Shown: piece after piece, positions 53,487-61,978 of the stretch
How positions within the stretch are numbered: the first letter of the stretch is position 1
How the letters are laid out: the number at the start of each line of letters is the position of its first letter
Assembly: GCA_963677785.2 (NCBI GenBank)
Contig: CAXXDH010000003.1
Span: 682,001-746,000, forward strand
Reading direction: 5' to 3'
From: G963665495 sp963677785
GTDB lineage: Bacteria; Desulfobacterota; Desulfovibrionia; Desulfovibrionales; Desulfovibrionaceae
Length of the DNA: 64,000 nucleotides
Notes under the pieces: generated by a model
Databases searched by the model: none
The model's input: only the letters and a program-made list of their open reading frames with translations
Told to the model about the DNA's origin: nothing
Made by a program: the position numbers and the translations under genes

Positions 53487-54575
53487 TCAGATGTCCTTGT
53501 GCGCTTCGGTCCGCCCGAGCAGGCCGCGCGATTTCTGCCCAGTGCCGGGCCAGGGCGCGCCCTTGAGTTCCTTGTACAACTTTGCCGCCTCGGAAAAATC
53601 CCTGTTCATCCGCAAGGCCATGGTCAGATGCTTGAGCGAGTTGTCGAAGTCGTCCATGAAGTAGTAGGCCTTGCCGATGTTGTAATAGACGTTCTCATCA
53701 TTGGGCGTCAACTCCAGCGCCTGCTTGTAGGCGCGGATGGCGCCTTCGTAGTCCCCGCCCTTGCGCAGCTTGACCCCCAGACTGTTGAACGGATTGGTGG
53801 CCGCGGAATCATACTTGAGGATGTCGATAAAAATCTCCTTGACCTTTTCCATCCGGTCGAACTCCGCGTACACATCCGCGGCCCGCTTCAGGTAGAACTG
53901 CGCCTGGTCCACTTCTCCCTTGCCCTTGAAGGCTTCGGAAAGCCCCTGGTAGGCCTCGGCGAACAAATCGTTGAGCTTCAGGGCCTTTTGAAAAGCCACA
54001 ATGGCCTTGCCGTATTTTTCGCGGATCAGATATTTGCAGCCCAGATCGTAGTATTTTTCCGCCTCGCTCTGCAAGGAAAGCACTTCTTCGAATTCTTCGA
54101 TGGCGTCGTCGTATTCGCCGACCTCCAGCATCAGTTTGGCATCCTCGATCTGGCGCATTTCGATTTCGCTGAAGCGCAGCAGCTGCACTGCCGTGGCCAG
54201 ATGACGCTCGAAGGTCTCCTGGGAATAAGGACGCAGAATATAGCCCGAACATCCGGCGGCCACAGCGTCCAGCACGGCGTTGCGATCGTTGTCCGTGGTG
54301 ACCATCACCACGGGCGTATGCTTCATGCTGGGGTTGTTTTTGACGGTACGCAAAAAGGTTTTGGCGTCCATGTCCTGGATTTCCGAATCGCAGATCAGGA
54401 TATCGCAGGCCGCGGCGGAGAGCAGCTGGAACGCGCTGGTGCCGGTGGGACAGGCCTTGACGAACTCCATGTCGATCTTCTTCAACGAGGCGATGTCTTT
54501 TTCCACATGCGCCTTGTTTCCGGACACCACTGCGACCCGTTTGGCCGTACGTACGCCAGTAGATTCGAGTACCAT
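53487..54575 (-). CDS. Response-regulator receiver domain fused to TPR repeats
   Basis: This is a 362-residue cytosolic protein. Residues about 10-130 form a receiver domain with phosphoacceptor candidate D63 (CDILICDSEIQDMDAKTFLR) and VVMVTTDNDRNAVLDAVAAG, then YILRPYS with the usual K replaced by R. Residues about 150-340 contain TPR units (KAIVAFQKALKLNDLFAEAY, VDQAQFYLKRAADVYAEFDR, GAIRAYKQALELTPNDENVY, NSLKHLTMALRMNRDFSEAA). There is no DNA-binding output, so it probably works by protein contacts. The ATG at 54575 has AAGGGG eight bases upstream. A hybrid kinase lies nearby but divergently. Confidence 0.85.
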   Translation of the reverse strand: MVLESTGVRTAKRVAVVSGNKAHVEKDIASLKKIDMEFVKACPTGTSAFQLLSAAACDILICDSEIQDMDAKTFLRTVKNNPSMKHTPVVMVTTDNDRNAVLDAVAAGCSGYILRPYSQETFERHLATAVQLLRFSEIEMRQIEDAKLMLEVGEYDDAIEEFEEVLSLQSEAEKYYDLGCKYLIREKYGKAIVAFQKALKLNDLFAEAYQGLSEAFKGKGEVDQAQFYLKRAADVYAEFDRMEKVKEIFIDILKYDSAATNPFNSLGVKLRKGGDYEGAIRAYKQALELTPNDENVYYNIGKAYYFMDDFDNSLKHLTMALRMNRDFSEAAKLYKELKGAPWPGTGQKSRGLLGRTEAHKDI

Positions 54576-55358
54576 GAACAACCCCTTGCTGGGACGGATT
54601 AACAGGCTGTTTTAAAGGATTTTTCAACATTAAATTATGCGAACTGAAACGAAAACAGCCGCCGGCTAGCCAAAAAATGAGCTGTTTCCAAATTTGATAG
54701 ATATTAGCATAATACGTACGGCTTCCACAAGTCGCTGCTCCTACTGGGGCTGTTCGACCCTGAACAAGCAGCTCGTGTTTTGCAGACAGCTAGCCCATAT
54801 GTCCGCTAGATTCATAAAAAATTGCCGAAAAACTGGTCATATGGACATGTATTGAGGGTTTCCCGGCCAACGCGAACTCCATGCGGGGAACCGCTTGCGT
54901 CAGCTGCAACAGGTGAAACACCCCCTCGCGCCGGATCAATGAACATTTTTTTTAACAAACCAGCACACGTCAGTGCTTCGTCACCGCCTGGAGTTTGGAC
55001 CTGTTGAAAATTCTTTCCCCTTTCGCCGTTAACTTTCTCCATTAACGCTCGCCAAAAAAAAGGTTCTCTGCTAACATTCTATACCACGTATTTTCTACGG
55101 AAGTGACTTATGCAATTTGAGTCATAAAACCTCCGTGGATTCTTTTACGTCAATGAAAAATCATTGCAAAGATACAAGCAGCTGTTATTACCGGGAGCAC
55201 GAAGTATTTAACATCTCGTTGGTCCCGGTTATAAGAACGACCACGCCGCAGGCGGGGTCAAGCGGCGATAGCCGCGCTGGAGCGAGCCGTTAAGTACTTT
55301 CCGCTCCAAGTAATAGAGTCGGTCACTTGATGGAAAACCTGTTTCTCTTTTTGCAAGC
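54576..55358. other. Intergenic region between the receiver-TPR gene and the hybrid kinase
   Basis: This 780-base gap separates divergent genes and must contain both promoters. No reading frame is convincing on either strand. The stretch 55190-55330 has short GC-rich palindromic-looking pieces (GGCGATAGCCGCGC) but does not fold as a tRNA. No insertion-sequence ends were recognised. Confidence 0.35.
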
Positions 55359-57191
55359 ATGAACACGAAGCAACCACTCATCGACTTCATCGTACTCATC
55401 GTGCTGACGGTGCTGTTTACCGCGCTCATGGTTTCCTTCGACTTTTTCGACTGGTTCTACGCCATCAGCCGCGGCAACGAACATTGGGAACTGGATGAAA
55501 TCATTATTTCGCTTCCTTTTCTGACCATCGGGCTGCTCATCTTCGGCATCCGCCGGATGCGCGATATCCATAAGGAAGAAAAACGCCGTGAAATTGCGGA
55601 AAAAAAAGCCATCCTCGCATCCAGTATCCGGGAAAATGAAGAACGTTTCAGAAATCTGTTTGACAATGTCAGCATGGTGGCGGTTCAGGGCTATGACGCG
55701 AACTTGCGGGTTATCTATTGGAACAGGACAAGCACGCAATTCTACGGCTACACCCAGCAGGAGGCCCTGGGCAGGCACATAACAGAGCTCATTCTGCCGG
55801 ACAGCATCCGTACCATGGAGTTGGAACGGCTTTCCAACGGACTGCGCGATGCAATCGTTCCCATGGAACACGAGCTGGAGCTGCAACATAAAAACGGTGC
55901 GCCGGTCCCGGTCCGTACGTCCTATGTGTTCCGGGAAAACCTGGCCGGGGAAAAGGAACTCTACCGCATCGACATTTCCCTGGCCGAAAGCAAAAAAAAC
56001 CTGCTGCAACTGGCCATGGCCAAAGAGGCCGCGGAAAACGCCAGCAAAGCCAAATCCGAATTTCTCGCCAACATGAGCCACGAGATCCGTACGCCTCTCA
56101 ACGGGTTGCTGGGCATGCTCCAGCTCCTGGAAGGCAGCGTTACGCAACAGGACGCGCGCGACTACGTCCAGCTGGCCATTGACGCCTCCAGACGCCTGAC
56201 CCGCCTGCTTTCGGACATCCTGGACCTGTCCAAGGTGGAAGCCGGAAAAATGACCATTCAATCCTTCCCCTTCGACCTGCTGGATACGCTCAAACATATC
56301 TACGAGCTGTTTCGCCCGCTGGCGGACCAGACCGGCATTTCCTTGAAACTCTATCTGCACCCGGAGCTGCCGCGATTCGTGGTCGGCGACGCCAACCGGC
56401 TGCAGCAGGTCTGCAACAATCTGCTGGGAAACGCCTTCAAATTCACCTCATCCGGCGCCATCAGCCTGGAGGCCTACCCGCTGCCCGCGGAGGAATCCGG
56501 GCAGCAGAAAATACTGTTCGCCGTATCCGATACGGGCATCGGCATTTCTCCTGAGGAGTTCCACCAACTGTTCCAGGCCTTCAGCCAGGTGGACAACGGA
56601 TTCATCAAAAAAGACCGGGGGGTGGGCCTCGGGCTGCATATTTCGCAACGCCTGGTCGAACTGATGGGCGGAAGCATCGACGTCGCCAGCGAACCCGGCT
56701 CCGGCAGTACCTTCTATTTCTGCATCTCCATAGGCCGGACCACGGCCCTCACCCCCGGCTCAGATACGGAACACACCGCCCCGCGCAATCCCCTGAAATC
56801 CGCCAGCGTCCTTCTGGTGGAAGACGATGAAATCAGCTCCATGGTCGTACGTAAGCAGCTCGAAATCCTCGGTTGCTCCGTACGCCATGTGCAAAACGGC
56901 AAAGAAGCCCTGGAGGCCCTGCGCGAGCTATCTTTCGACCTGGTGCTGATGGATGTCCAGATGCCGGTCATGGACGGCGTGGCCGCCACCATAGCCATCC
57001 GCAACGGCGAAGCGGGCCAGAACAACACCTCCATTCCCATCATCGCGCTCACCGCCTATGCCATGATCGGCGACAGGCAAAAAATGATCGACGCCGGCAT
57101 GAACAGCTATGTGGCCAAACCTATTGAATTGAAGCAACTCGAAAAAAACCTCATCAACACACTCACCCCCTCAATCCTTACTGAATCCTGA
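55359..57191 (+). CDS. Hybrid sensor histidine kinase (PAS-HisKA-HATPase-receiver)
   Basis: This is a 610-residue inner-membrane kinase. Two membrane helices (IVLIVLTVLFTALMVSFDFF; IISLPFLTIGLLIFGIRRMR) flank a short loop. A PAS domain is at about 90-205 (FRNLFDNVSMVAVQGYDANL). HisKA has the phosphoacceptor in ANMSHEIRTPLNGLLGML (His near 240). The HATPase has DANRLQQVCNNLLGNAFKFT, SDTGIGISPEEF and GVGLGLHISQRLVELMGG. The C-terminal receiver (about 480-605) has acceptor VLMDVQMPVMDGVAATIAIR near 530. All catalytic residues look intact. There is no separate response regulator downstream. The input signal is unknown. Confidence 0.94.
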   Translation: MNTKQPLIDFIVLIVLTVLFTALMVSFDFFDWFYAISRGNEHWELDEIIISLPFLTIGLLIFGIRRMRDIHKEEKRREIAEKKAILASSIRENEERFRNLFDNVSMVAVQGYDANLRVIYWNRTSTQFYGYTQQEALGRHITELILPDSIRTMELERLSNGLRDAIVPMEHELELQHKNGAPVPVRTSYVFRENLAGEKELYRIDISLAESKKNLLQLAMAKEAAENASKAKSEFLANMSHEIRTPLNGLLGMLQLLEGSVTQQDARDYVQLAIDASRRLTRLLSDILDLSKVEAGKMTIQSFPFDLLDTLKHIYELFRPLADQTGISLKLYLHPELPRFVVGDANRLQQVCNNLLGNAFKFTSSGAISLEAYPLPAEESGQQKILFAVSDTGIGISPEEFHQLFQAFSQVDNGFIKKDRGVGLGLHISQRLVELMGGSIDVASEPGSGSTFYFCISIGRTTALTPGSDTEHTAPRNPLKSASVLLVEDDEISSMVVRKQLEILGCSVRHVQNGKEALEALRELSFDLVLMDVQMPVMDGVAATIAIRNGEAGQNNTSIPIIALTAYAMIGDRQKMIDAGMNSYVAKPIELKQLEKNLINTLTPSILTES

Positions 57192-57272
57192 AACACACGC
57201 CCAAACTTGACTTTTTCCGCTTTGCTTATTATTCAAATATTTATTTGAACATTTAAACAATGGAGCGCTATC

Positions 57273-58652
57273 GTGAGCCTTCTTTCCCGGTCCGTTTCGG
57301 GAGCGACCGCCCTGGGCTTTGTTGCCGCAGCTGTTGCGGCCACCTCCGGTTCCGGACTGCAAACCCAGATCACGGCGGGAGCCACGGCCTTTCTTATCGC
57401 CTGCTGGGGGTTGCGGCTGCTGTCCGAGGGCACGGCGGCCCTATTTTTTTTCCTTGTTCTGGCGGCAGGCAATGCCGTTCCCACCGGAGTGATCTTCAGC
57501 GGTTTCACCTCTCCGGCCTTTTGGCTGGTGTTTTCGGGGTTGATCCTGGGCAAAGCCATACGCGATTCAGGACTCAGTCGGCGCCTGTCCGAATTGTTCC
57601 GGGCCGCGGGCGGCGGCTCGTATCCGGTGCTACTGGCCTACATTGTAGCCGGAAGCGTGCTCTTCGCCTTTTTCATCCCATCTTCCATGGGCCGGGTAGT
57701 CATCCTGGTGCCGCTACTCATGGAACTCGCCGCGGATTACGGCTTTACCGCCAAAGATAAAGGCTATACCGGCATAATCCTGGCCGGCGTACTCGGGACC
57801 TATCTCCCTCCCTTCGGCATCCTTCCGGCCAATCTGCCCAATGTGATCTTCGCCGGAGCCAGCAAATCGCTCTACTCCATCGATATCGGATACGTGCAGT
57901 ACCTGCTGCTGCATTTTCCCGTACTCGGCATTCTGAAGTCCGTCTGTATCTGGGGCTATCTGCGCTTCGCCTTTCCCGACACCATTGCCGCAAAGCACAT
58001 CGTACGGGAAAAAACTCCCTGGAGCGCAAAGGAGAAAGGAGCCGTCGCCGTCTTGTCCGCGGCCCTGGCCTTGTGGATGCTGGATTCCTGGCACGGCGTC
58101 TCGCCCGGCTGGGTCAGCCTGGGCGCGGCCGTGGTGCTGCTGCTTCCCGCTCCGGGCTGGTTCGGCAAGAACCTGCTCACAGGACTGAGAATGGACACCC
58201 TGCTCTTCGTGGCCTGCGCCATCGGCCTGGGCAACATTCTTCAGGCCTCGCAACTCGGCGATTTCACCGTCGGACACCTCCTGCAGCTCTTGCCGCTGGC
58301 GCCCGCCGGTGGGCTGGCCAACGCGCCCGCCGTACTCGCCCTGTTCATGTCCACCGGACTGCTGACCTCCCTGCCCGGCATTCCTTCGCTGTTTGTCCCC
58401 CTGGCCGGACAGCTCGCCCAAGCTGCTCATCTGCCGCTGTTCAGCCTGCTGATGCTCCTGGTGCCGGCCTTTTCCACCGTCCTGCTTCCCTACCAGGCGC
58501 CGCCGCTCATCGTGGCCGTACATACGGGCCGCCTGCAATACAAGGCCATGTTCCTGGCCTGCCTGGCGCTCTCGCTTGTCACTATCCTGGTGCTATTTCC
58601 CCTGGACCTGCTCTGGTGGCGGCTGCTGGGTACGGCCTTTACGCTTCAGTGA
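57273..58652 (+). CDS. SLC13/DASS-type anion transporter
   Basis: This 459-residue protein has about 11-12 membrane segments. The pattern of two related halves with re-entrant loops and the segments FSGFTSPAFWLVFSGLILGK and FFIPSSMGRVVILVPLLMEL resembles the CitT/SLC13 divalent-anion symporter family (dicarboxylates, citrate, sulfate). The canonical Ser-Asn-Thr motifs are not cleanly visible, so the substrate is open. The start is GTG with GGAG eight bases upstream; an overlapping ATG is in another frame. It is convergent with the ABC operon (ends overlap by 14 bases). Confidence 0.78.
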   Translation: MSLLSRSVSGATALGFVAAAVAATSGSGLQTQITAGATAFLIACWGLRLLSEGTAALFFFLVLAAGNAVPTGVIFSGFTSPAFWLVFSGLILGKAIRDSGLSRRLSELFRAAGGGSYPVLLAYIVAGSVLFAFFIPSSMGRVVILVPLLMELAADYGFTAKDKGYTGIILAGVLGTYLPPFGILPANLPNVIFAGASKSLYSIDIGYVQYLLLHFPVLGILKSVCIWGYLRFAFPDTIAAKHIVREKTPWSAKEKGAVAVLSAALALWMLDSWHGVSPGWVSLGAAVVLLLPAPGWFGKNLLTGLRMDTLLFVACAIGLGNILQASQLGDFTVGHLLQLLPLAPAGGLANAPAVLALFMSTGLLTSLPGIPSLFVPLAGQLAQAAHLPLFSLLMLLVPAFSTVLLPYQAPPLIVAVHTGRLQYKAMFLACLALSLVTILVLFPLDLLWWRLLGTAFTLQ

Positions 58653-60210
58653 TCCGGCAGATCCGGTCGGCCACCTTGCCCGCCAGCAGCAAATCATGGG
58701 TGATCAGCAGCATGGAAAGCCCTTTTTGCTCCTGAATATCCAGAAGCAGCCGCAGAATCTTTGCCTGGGTGCTGACGTCCAGCGCCGAAGTGGGTTCGTC
58801 CAGAATCAGCACCCGGGGCGACCGGACCAGCGCCCGGGCCAGGACCACCCGCTGCAGCTGCCCGCCGCTGAGCGTGTGGGCGGACGCGTCCCAAAAACCG
58901 CTTTGCATCCCCGCGGGAAGCTGCACCAGATGCAAGGCCTCGGCGGCCATTTCCTTGCATTGCGACTCCGGAATCTCACCGGCAATACGCAGGGGCTCCT
59001 CAACTGCCTGGCGGACACTGAAATGGGAGGCCACAGCGGCGCGCGGATGCTGCCCCACATAAGCCACCTGATCCTGAAAACGCCGCCGGGCGCCTGCCAC
59101 GGAGTGGCCGTCGAACAGCAAACGCCCGCCCCGCAATGGCGCGAGTCCCATCAATACGCGGGCAAAAGTGGATTTGCCGCAGCCGCTCGGGCCGGTCAAC
59201 GCCAGGGTCTCCCCTTCAAACAACTGAAAACTGAACGCGTCCAGCAGGACTTTGTCCTCCCGGCAGATCCGCAGATCGCGGCCTTCCAGGACGCGGACGA
59301 TGCCTCCGCGATGGCAAGCCACGGCATGCTCCTCGGATCCGGAGAGTTCCGGACGCCGGGTCCGGCATTGCTCCAGCCGCTGGGTGCAGCGGCCAAAAAA
59401 GCTGCAGCCCGGCGTATCCGGCAGATCCCGACCCGAAATGCCCTGCAGATCTTTGCTGCGATCACTAGTGATGGCCGCTCGCAACAACCCGCGTCCGTAC
59501 GGATGCAGCGGATTGTCCAGTACATCGGCCGTGCGGCCGCTCTCCACAATGCTCCCGCCGTACAGCAGCAGCGTCCACGGGCAGGCCGTACGCGCCACTT
59601 CCCTGTCGTGCGTGATGATCAGCAGGCGGCGGTCAGCCGCGAGTTCGGAGACCAACTGCAAAAATGCACCGGTCGACTCGCCATCCAGGGCGGCGGTGGG
59701 TTCGTCCAGAATCAGACAGCGCGGGTCATTGTGCAGCAATGAAGCCAGCAAGGCCCGCTTCAGCTGGCCGCCGCTCAACTGCCTGGGGTAGGCCCGGCCC
59801 AGGGCCGGATCCAGCCCCACCCGTTCCAGCAGCTTGTCCGCGTTCCGCTGCTTCGGCCCGATCCGAAACCGGCCTCCGGATCCGCCTTCGACAATCTGGC
59901 TGCCCACGGTCCGGTACGGATTGAACGCGTCGTCCACTTCCTGCGGCAACATGGAGCAAACCCCTCCCCTGTATCCGCGGCTTTTGTCTGCAGTGCCGGA
60001 GATCGCGCCCAGGTCGTAGGTCCGGCCGTCCAGATGAAGCGACCCTTCGCACCGGCCTGGGGACAGGCCCAGCAGGGCCAGCCCGAGGCTGGTTTTTCCG
60101 GCGCCGGATTCGCCGAGAACCGCCAGCGGTTCGCCGGGATGCAGCGTCAGACAGATGTCCCGCAGCACGAGCCTGTTTCCGTAACGCAGATTAAGATGTT
60201 CGATACGCAT
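58639..60210 (-). CDS. Fused dual-ATPase of a peptide/nickel-type ABC importer
   Basis: This 523-residue protein carries two complete ABC domains in tandem, corresponding to DppD and DppF. Domain 1 has GESGAGKTSLG, signature LSGGQLKRALLAS and LILDEPTAALD. The linker has CTQRLEQCRTRRPELSG like the oligopeptide C-terminal extension. Domain 2 has GPSGCGKSTFA, LSGGQLQRVVLA and LILDEPTSALD. The ATG at 60210 has GGAGG eight bases upstream and overlaps the end of the permease gene. It drives import by the permease pair encoded upstream. Confidence 0.94.
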   Translation of the reverse strand: MRIEHLNLRYGNRLVLRDICLTLHPGEPLAVLGESGAGKTSLGLALLGLSPGRCEGSLHLDGRTYDLGAISGTADKSRGYRGGVCSMLPQEVDDAFNPYRTVGSQIVEGGSGGRFRIGPKQRNADKLLERVGLDPALGRAYPRQLSGGQLKRALLASLLHNDPRCLILDEPTAALDGESTGAFLQLVSELAADRRLLIITHDREVARTACPWTLLLYGGSIVESGRTADVLDNPLHPYGRGLLRAAITSDRSKDLQGISGRDLPDTPGCSFFGRCTQRLEQCRTRRPELSGSEEHAVACHRGGIVRVLEGRDLRICREDKVLLDAFSFQLFEGETLALTGPSGCGKSTFARVLMGLAPLRGGRLLFDGHSVAGARRRFQDQVAYVGQHPRAAVASHFSVRQAVEEPLRIAGEIPESQCKEMAAEALHLVQLPAGMQSGFWDASAHTLSGGQLQRVVLARALVRSPRVLILDEPTSALDVSTQAKILRLLLDIQEQKGLSMLLITHDLLLAGKVADRICRITEA

Positions 60211-60994
60211 GCGGCCACCTCCACGCGATGATTTTTTCACCCAGAAACAACACCAACAGCAAATACAGCGAAAGACACAGAACCGGAGGGAGAATCAGCC
60301 ACAACCAGGCATTGGTGTGCAGTTGCGGCAGAGCGTTCTGCATGATGCCCCCCCAGGAGGGAATGAGCGGATCGACAAAACCGAGAAAGGCCAGACCGGC
60401 ATGCTTGAGCGTCGCGCGGCGCGTATTGGCCACGGTACGCGCAATGCCCAGCGGAGCGATTCCCGGCAGAACGTGCCGCATAAAAATGTGCCGCCGCGTG
60501 GCGCCGAACAGATGCGCGGCCTCCACACTTTCACGCTCCAGCTCGGCATGGGCCGCCTGGGCGAAAATCCGCAGTTCGCCGGCCCAGCCCGTGGCCACGA
60601 GAATGGCCACCAGTTCCACCGGGCCGGGGCGCAGAAACGTGGCCAGAAGCAACAGCAGCGCTGTTTCCGGAATGGCCAGAAAAATATCCGCGCCAAGCAG
60701 CAGGACGTTTTCCACTCTGCGGCCGCAGACACGCCCCAGGTAGCCCGCCATAGCGCCTAGCGCGGTGGTGAGCAGTCCGGCGGCGAGCCCCACGGCAATG
60801 GTCGCCACGGAACCGGCCAGCAGCAGCGCGAGCATGTCCTCTCCCAGGGCCGTGGTCCCCAGCCAATGGATCGGCCCCGGAGGCTTCAGAATATTGATGG
60901 AAACCGGCGGCGACGGCATCCGTACAAACAGCGCCGCTCCGATCAAAACGGGCGTCAGGAGCAGCAGAGCCCCCGTACCGGGCAATTTTTTCAC
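60191..60994 (-). CDS. ABC transporter permease, DppC/OppC type
   Basis: This 267-residue inner-membrane permease has an N-terminal helix (GALLLLTPVLIGAALFVRMP) and five further helices. The EAA-like loop is ESVEAAHLFGATRRHIFMRH, followed by VLPGIAPLGIARTVANTRRA. WLGTTALGEDMLALLLAGSV matches the start of the DppC core. The start is GTG at 60994 with GAGGAG nine bases upstream, in a four-base overlap with the preceding permease stop. It forms a heterodimer with the DppB-type permease. Confidence 0.92.
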   Translation of the reverse strand: MKKLPGTGALLLLTPVLIGAALFVRMPSPPVSINILKPPGPIHWLGTTALGEDMLALLLAGSVATIAVGLAAGLLTTALGAMAGYLGRVCGRRVENVLLLGADIFLAIPETALLLLLATFLRPGPVELVAILVATGWAGELRIFAQAAHAELERESVEAAHLFGATRRHIFMRHVLPGIAPLGIARTVANTRRATLKHAGLAFLGFVDPLIPSWGGIMQNALPQLHTNAWLWLILPPVLCLSLYLLLVLFLGEKIIAWRWPHAYRTS

Positions 60995-61965
60995 AGGCGT
61001 ATTCTCCTCTGCAGTGAAACCGCCAGCAGGTCCGCCAGCAAATTGACGAGCAGCGTGCACGTGCCGATGACCAGCAGCACGCCCTGCACCAGCGGATAGT
61101 CATGCTGTTCGAGACTTTCGGCCACCAGCAGACCCAGCCCCGGATAGGCGAAAACGATTTCCACGAACATCGCCCCGCCCAGCAGCGCGGCCACGCTCTG
61201 GCCCGTACGGGAGAGCACCACCGGAAAAACACACAGCCCGACATGGCCGTAGCAGACGCTTTGTTCGGAGAGTCCCTTGCCCCGGCAGACGGTTACAAAA
61301 GGTTTTTGCGCCCAGCGCAAGGCTGCCGCTCTGACCAGCAGAAACAGGTTGGGTGTTTCATGAAAGATCAGCGCCAGACAGGGCAGCACGGCATGCCAGG
61401 CAATATCCCGGACGCGCGCGCAGCAGCCATCGGGTACGAGAATGCTGGTGGCGCCGGAAAGCGGGAACAGACGGGCGTCTATGGCCAACGCGCGCAGCAG
61501 CAGCATGGCCAGCACGAACGGCGGCACGCTGTTCAGGAGCATCAGCAGCAGACGGCTGCCCCGGTCGCCTGCATTGCCCCGGCGCCAGGCGGACGCCAGC
61601 CCCAACACCCCGCCCGCCAGAGTGGATACAGTCAGGGAGACGCAGGCCAGCAGCATCGTCCAGGGCGCGAAGGCCAGCACGATATCCAGCACGGGCTGCC
61701 CCTGATGGTACGAAAACCCCAGATCAAACCTGGCAATACCCGCAAGATAGCTCGCGAACTGCACCGGCAACGGCCTGTCAAGCTGTAGTTTCCGCTCCAG
61801 GGCTTCACTGGCCTCAGGTGAAAGCGCCCGAACAGCCTCTTCGCCGTACAGGGTGATAAGCGGATCGCCGGGCAGCAGACGCGGCAACACAAAATTCACC
61901 ACAAGCAGCAGCGCCAGCGCGAGCAGGAAACGCGCGCCCGTACGCCAGGCAATACTCCAGTACAT
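60991..61965 (-). CDS. ABC transporter permease, DppB/OppB type
   Basis: This 324-residue inner-membrane permease starts WRTGARFLLALALLLVVNFV and contains FVLPRLLPGDPLITLYGEEA, typical of the DppB/NikB N-terminal periplasmic region. The EAA-like loop is AQKPFVTVCRGKGLSEQSVC, and the C-terminal region has VEIVFAYPGLGLLVAESLEQ. The ATG at 61965 was chosen because the frame upstream overlaps the substrate-binding gene and is Arg/Trp-rich. It begins 14 bases after that gene ends. Confidence 0.92.
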   Translation of the reverse strand: MYWSIAWRTGARFLLALALLLVVNFVLPRLLPGDPLITLYGEEAVRALSPEASEALERKLQLDRPLPVQFASYLAGIARFDLGFSYHQGQPVLDIVLAFAPWTMLLACVSLTVSTLAGGVLGLASAWRRGNAGDRGSRLLLMLLNSVPPFVLAMLLLRALAIDARLFPLSGATSILVPDGCCARVRDIAWHAVLPCLALIFHETPNLFLLVRAAALRWAQKPFVTVCRGKGLSEQSVCYGHVGLCVFPVVLSRTGQSVAALLGGAMFVEIVFAYPGLGLLVAESLEQHDYPLVQGVLLVIGTCTLLVNLLADLLAVSLQRRIRL

Positions 61966-61978
61966 GAACCTGGCGCTC

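Noticed and set aside
55190..55330. Possible tRNA or structured RNA
   Set aside because: Short GC-rich complementary pieces are present but no cloverleaf, no T-loop consensus and no acceptor stem could be formed.
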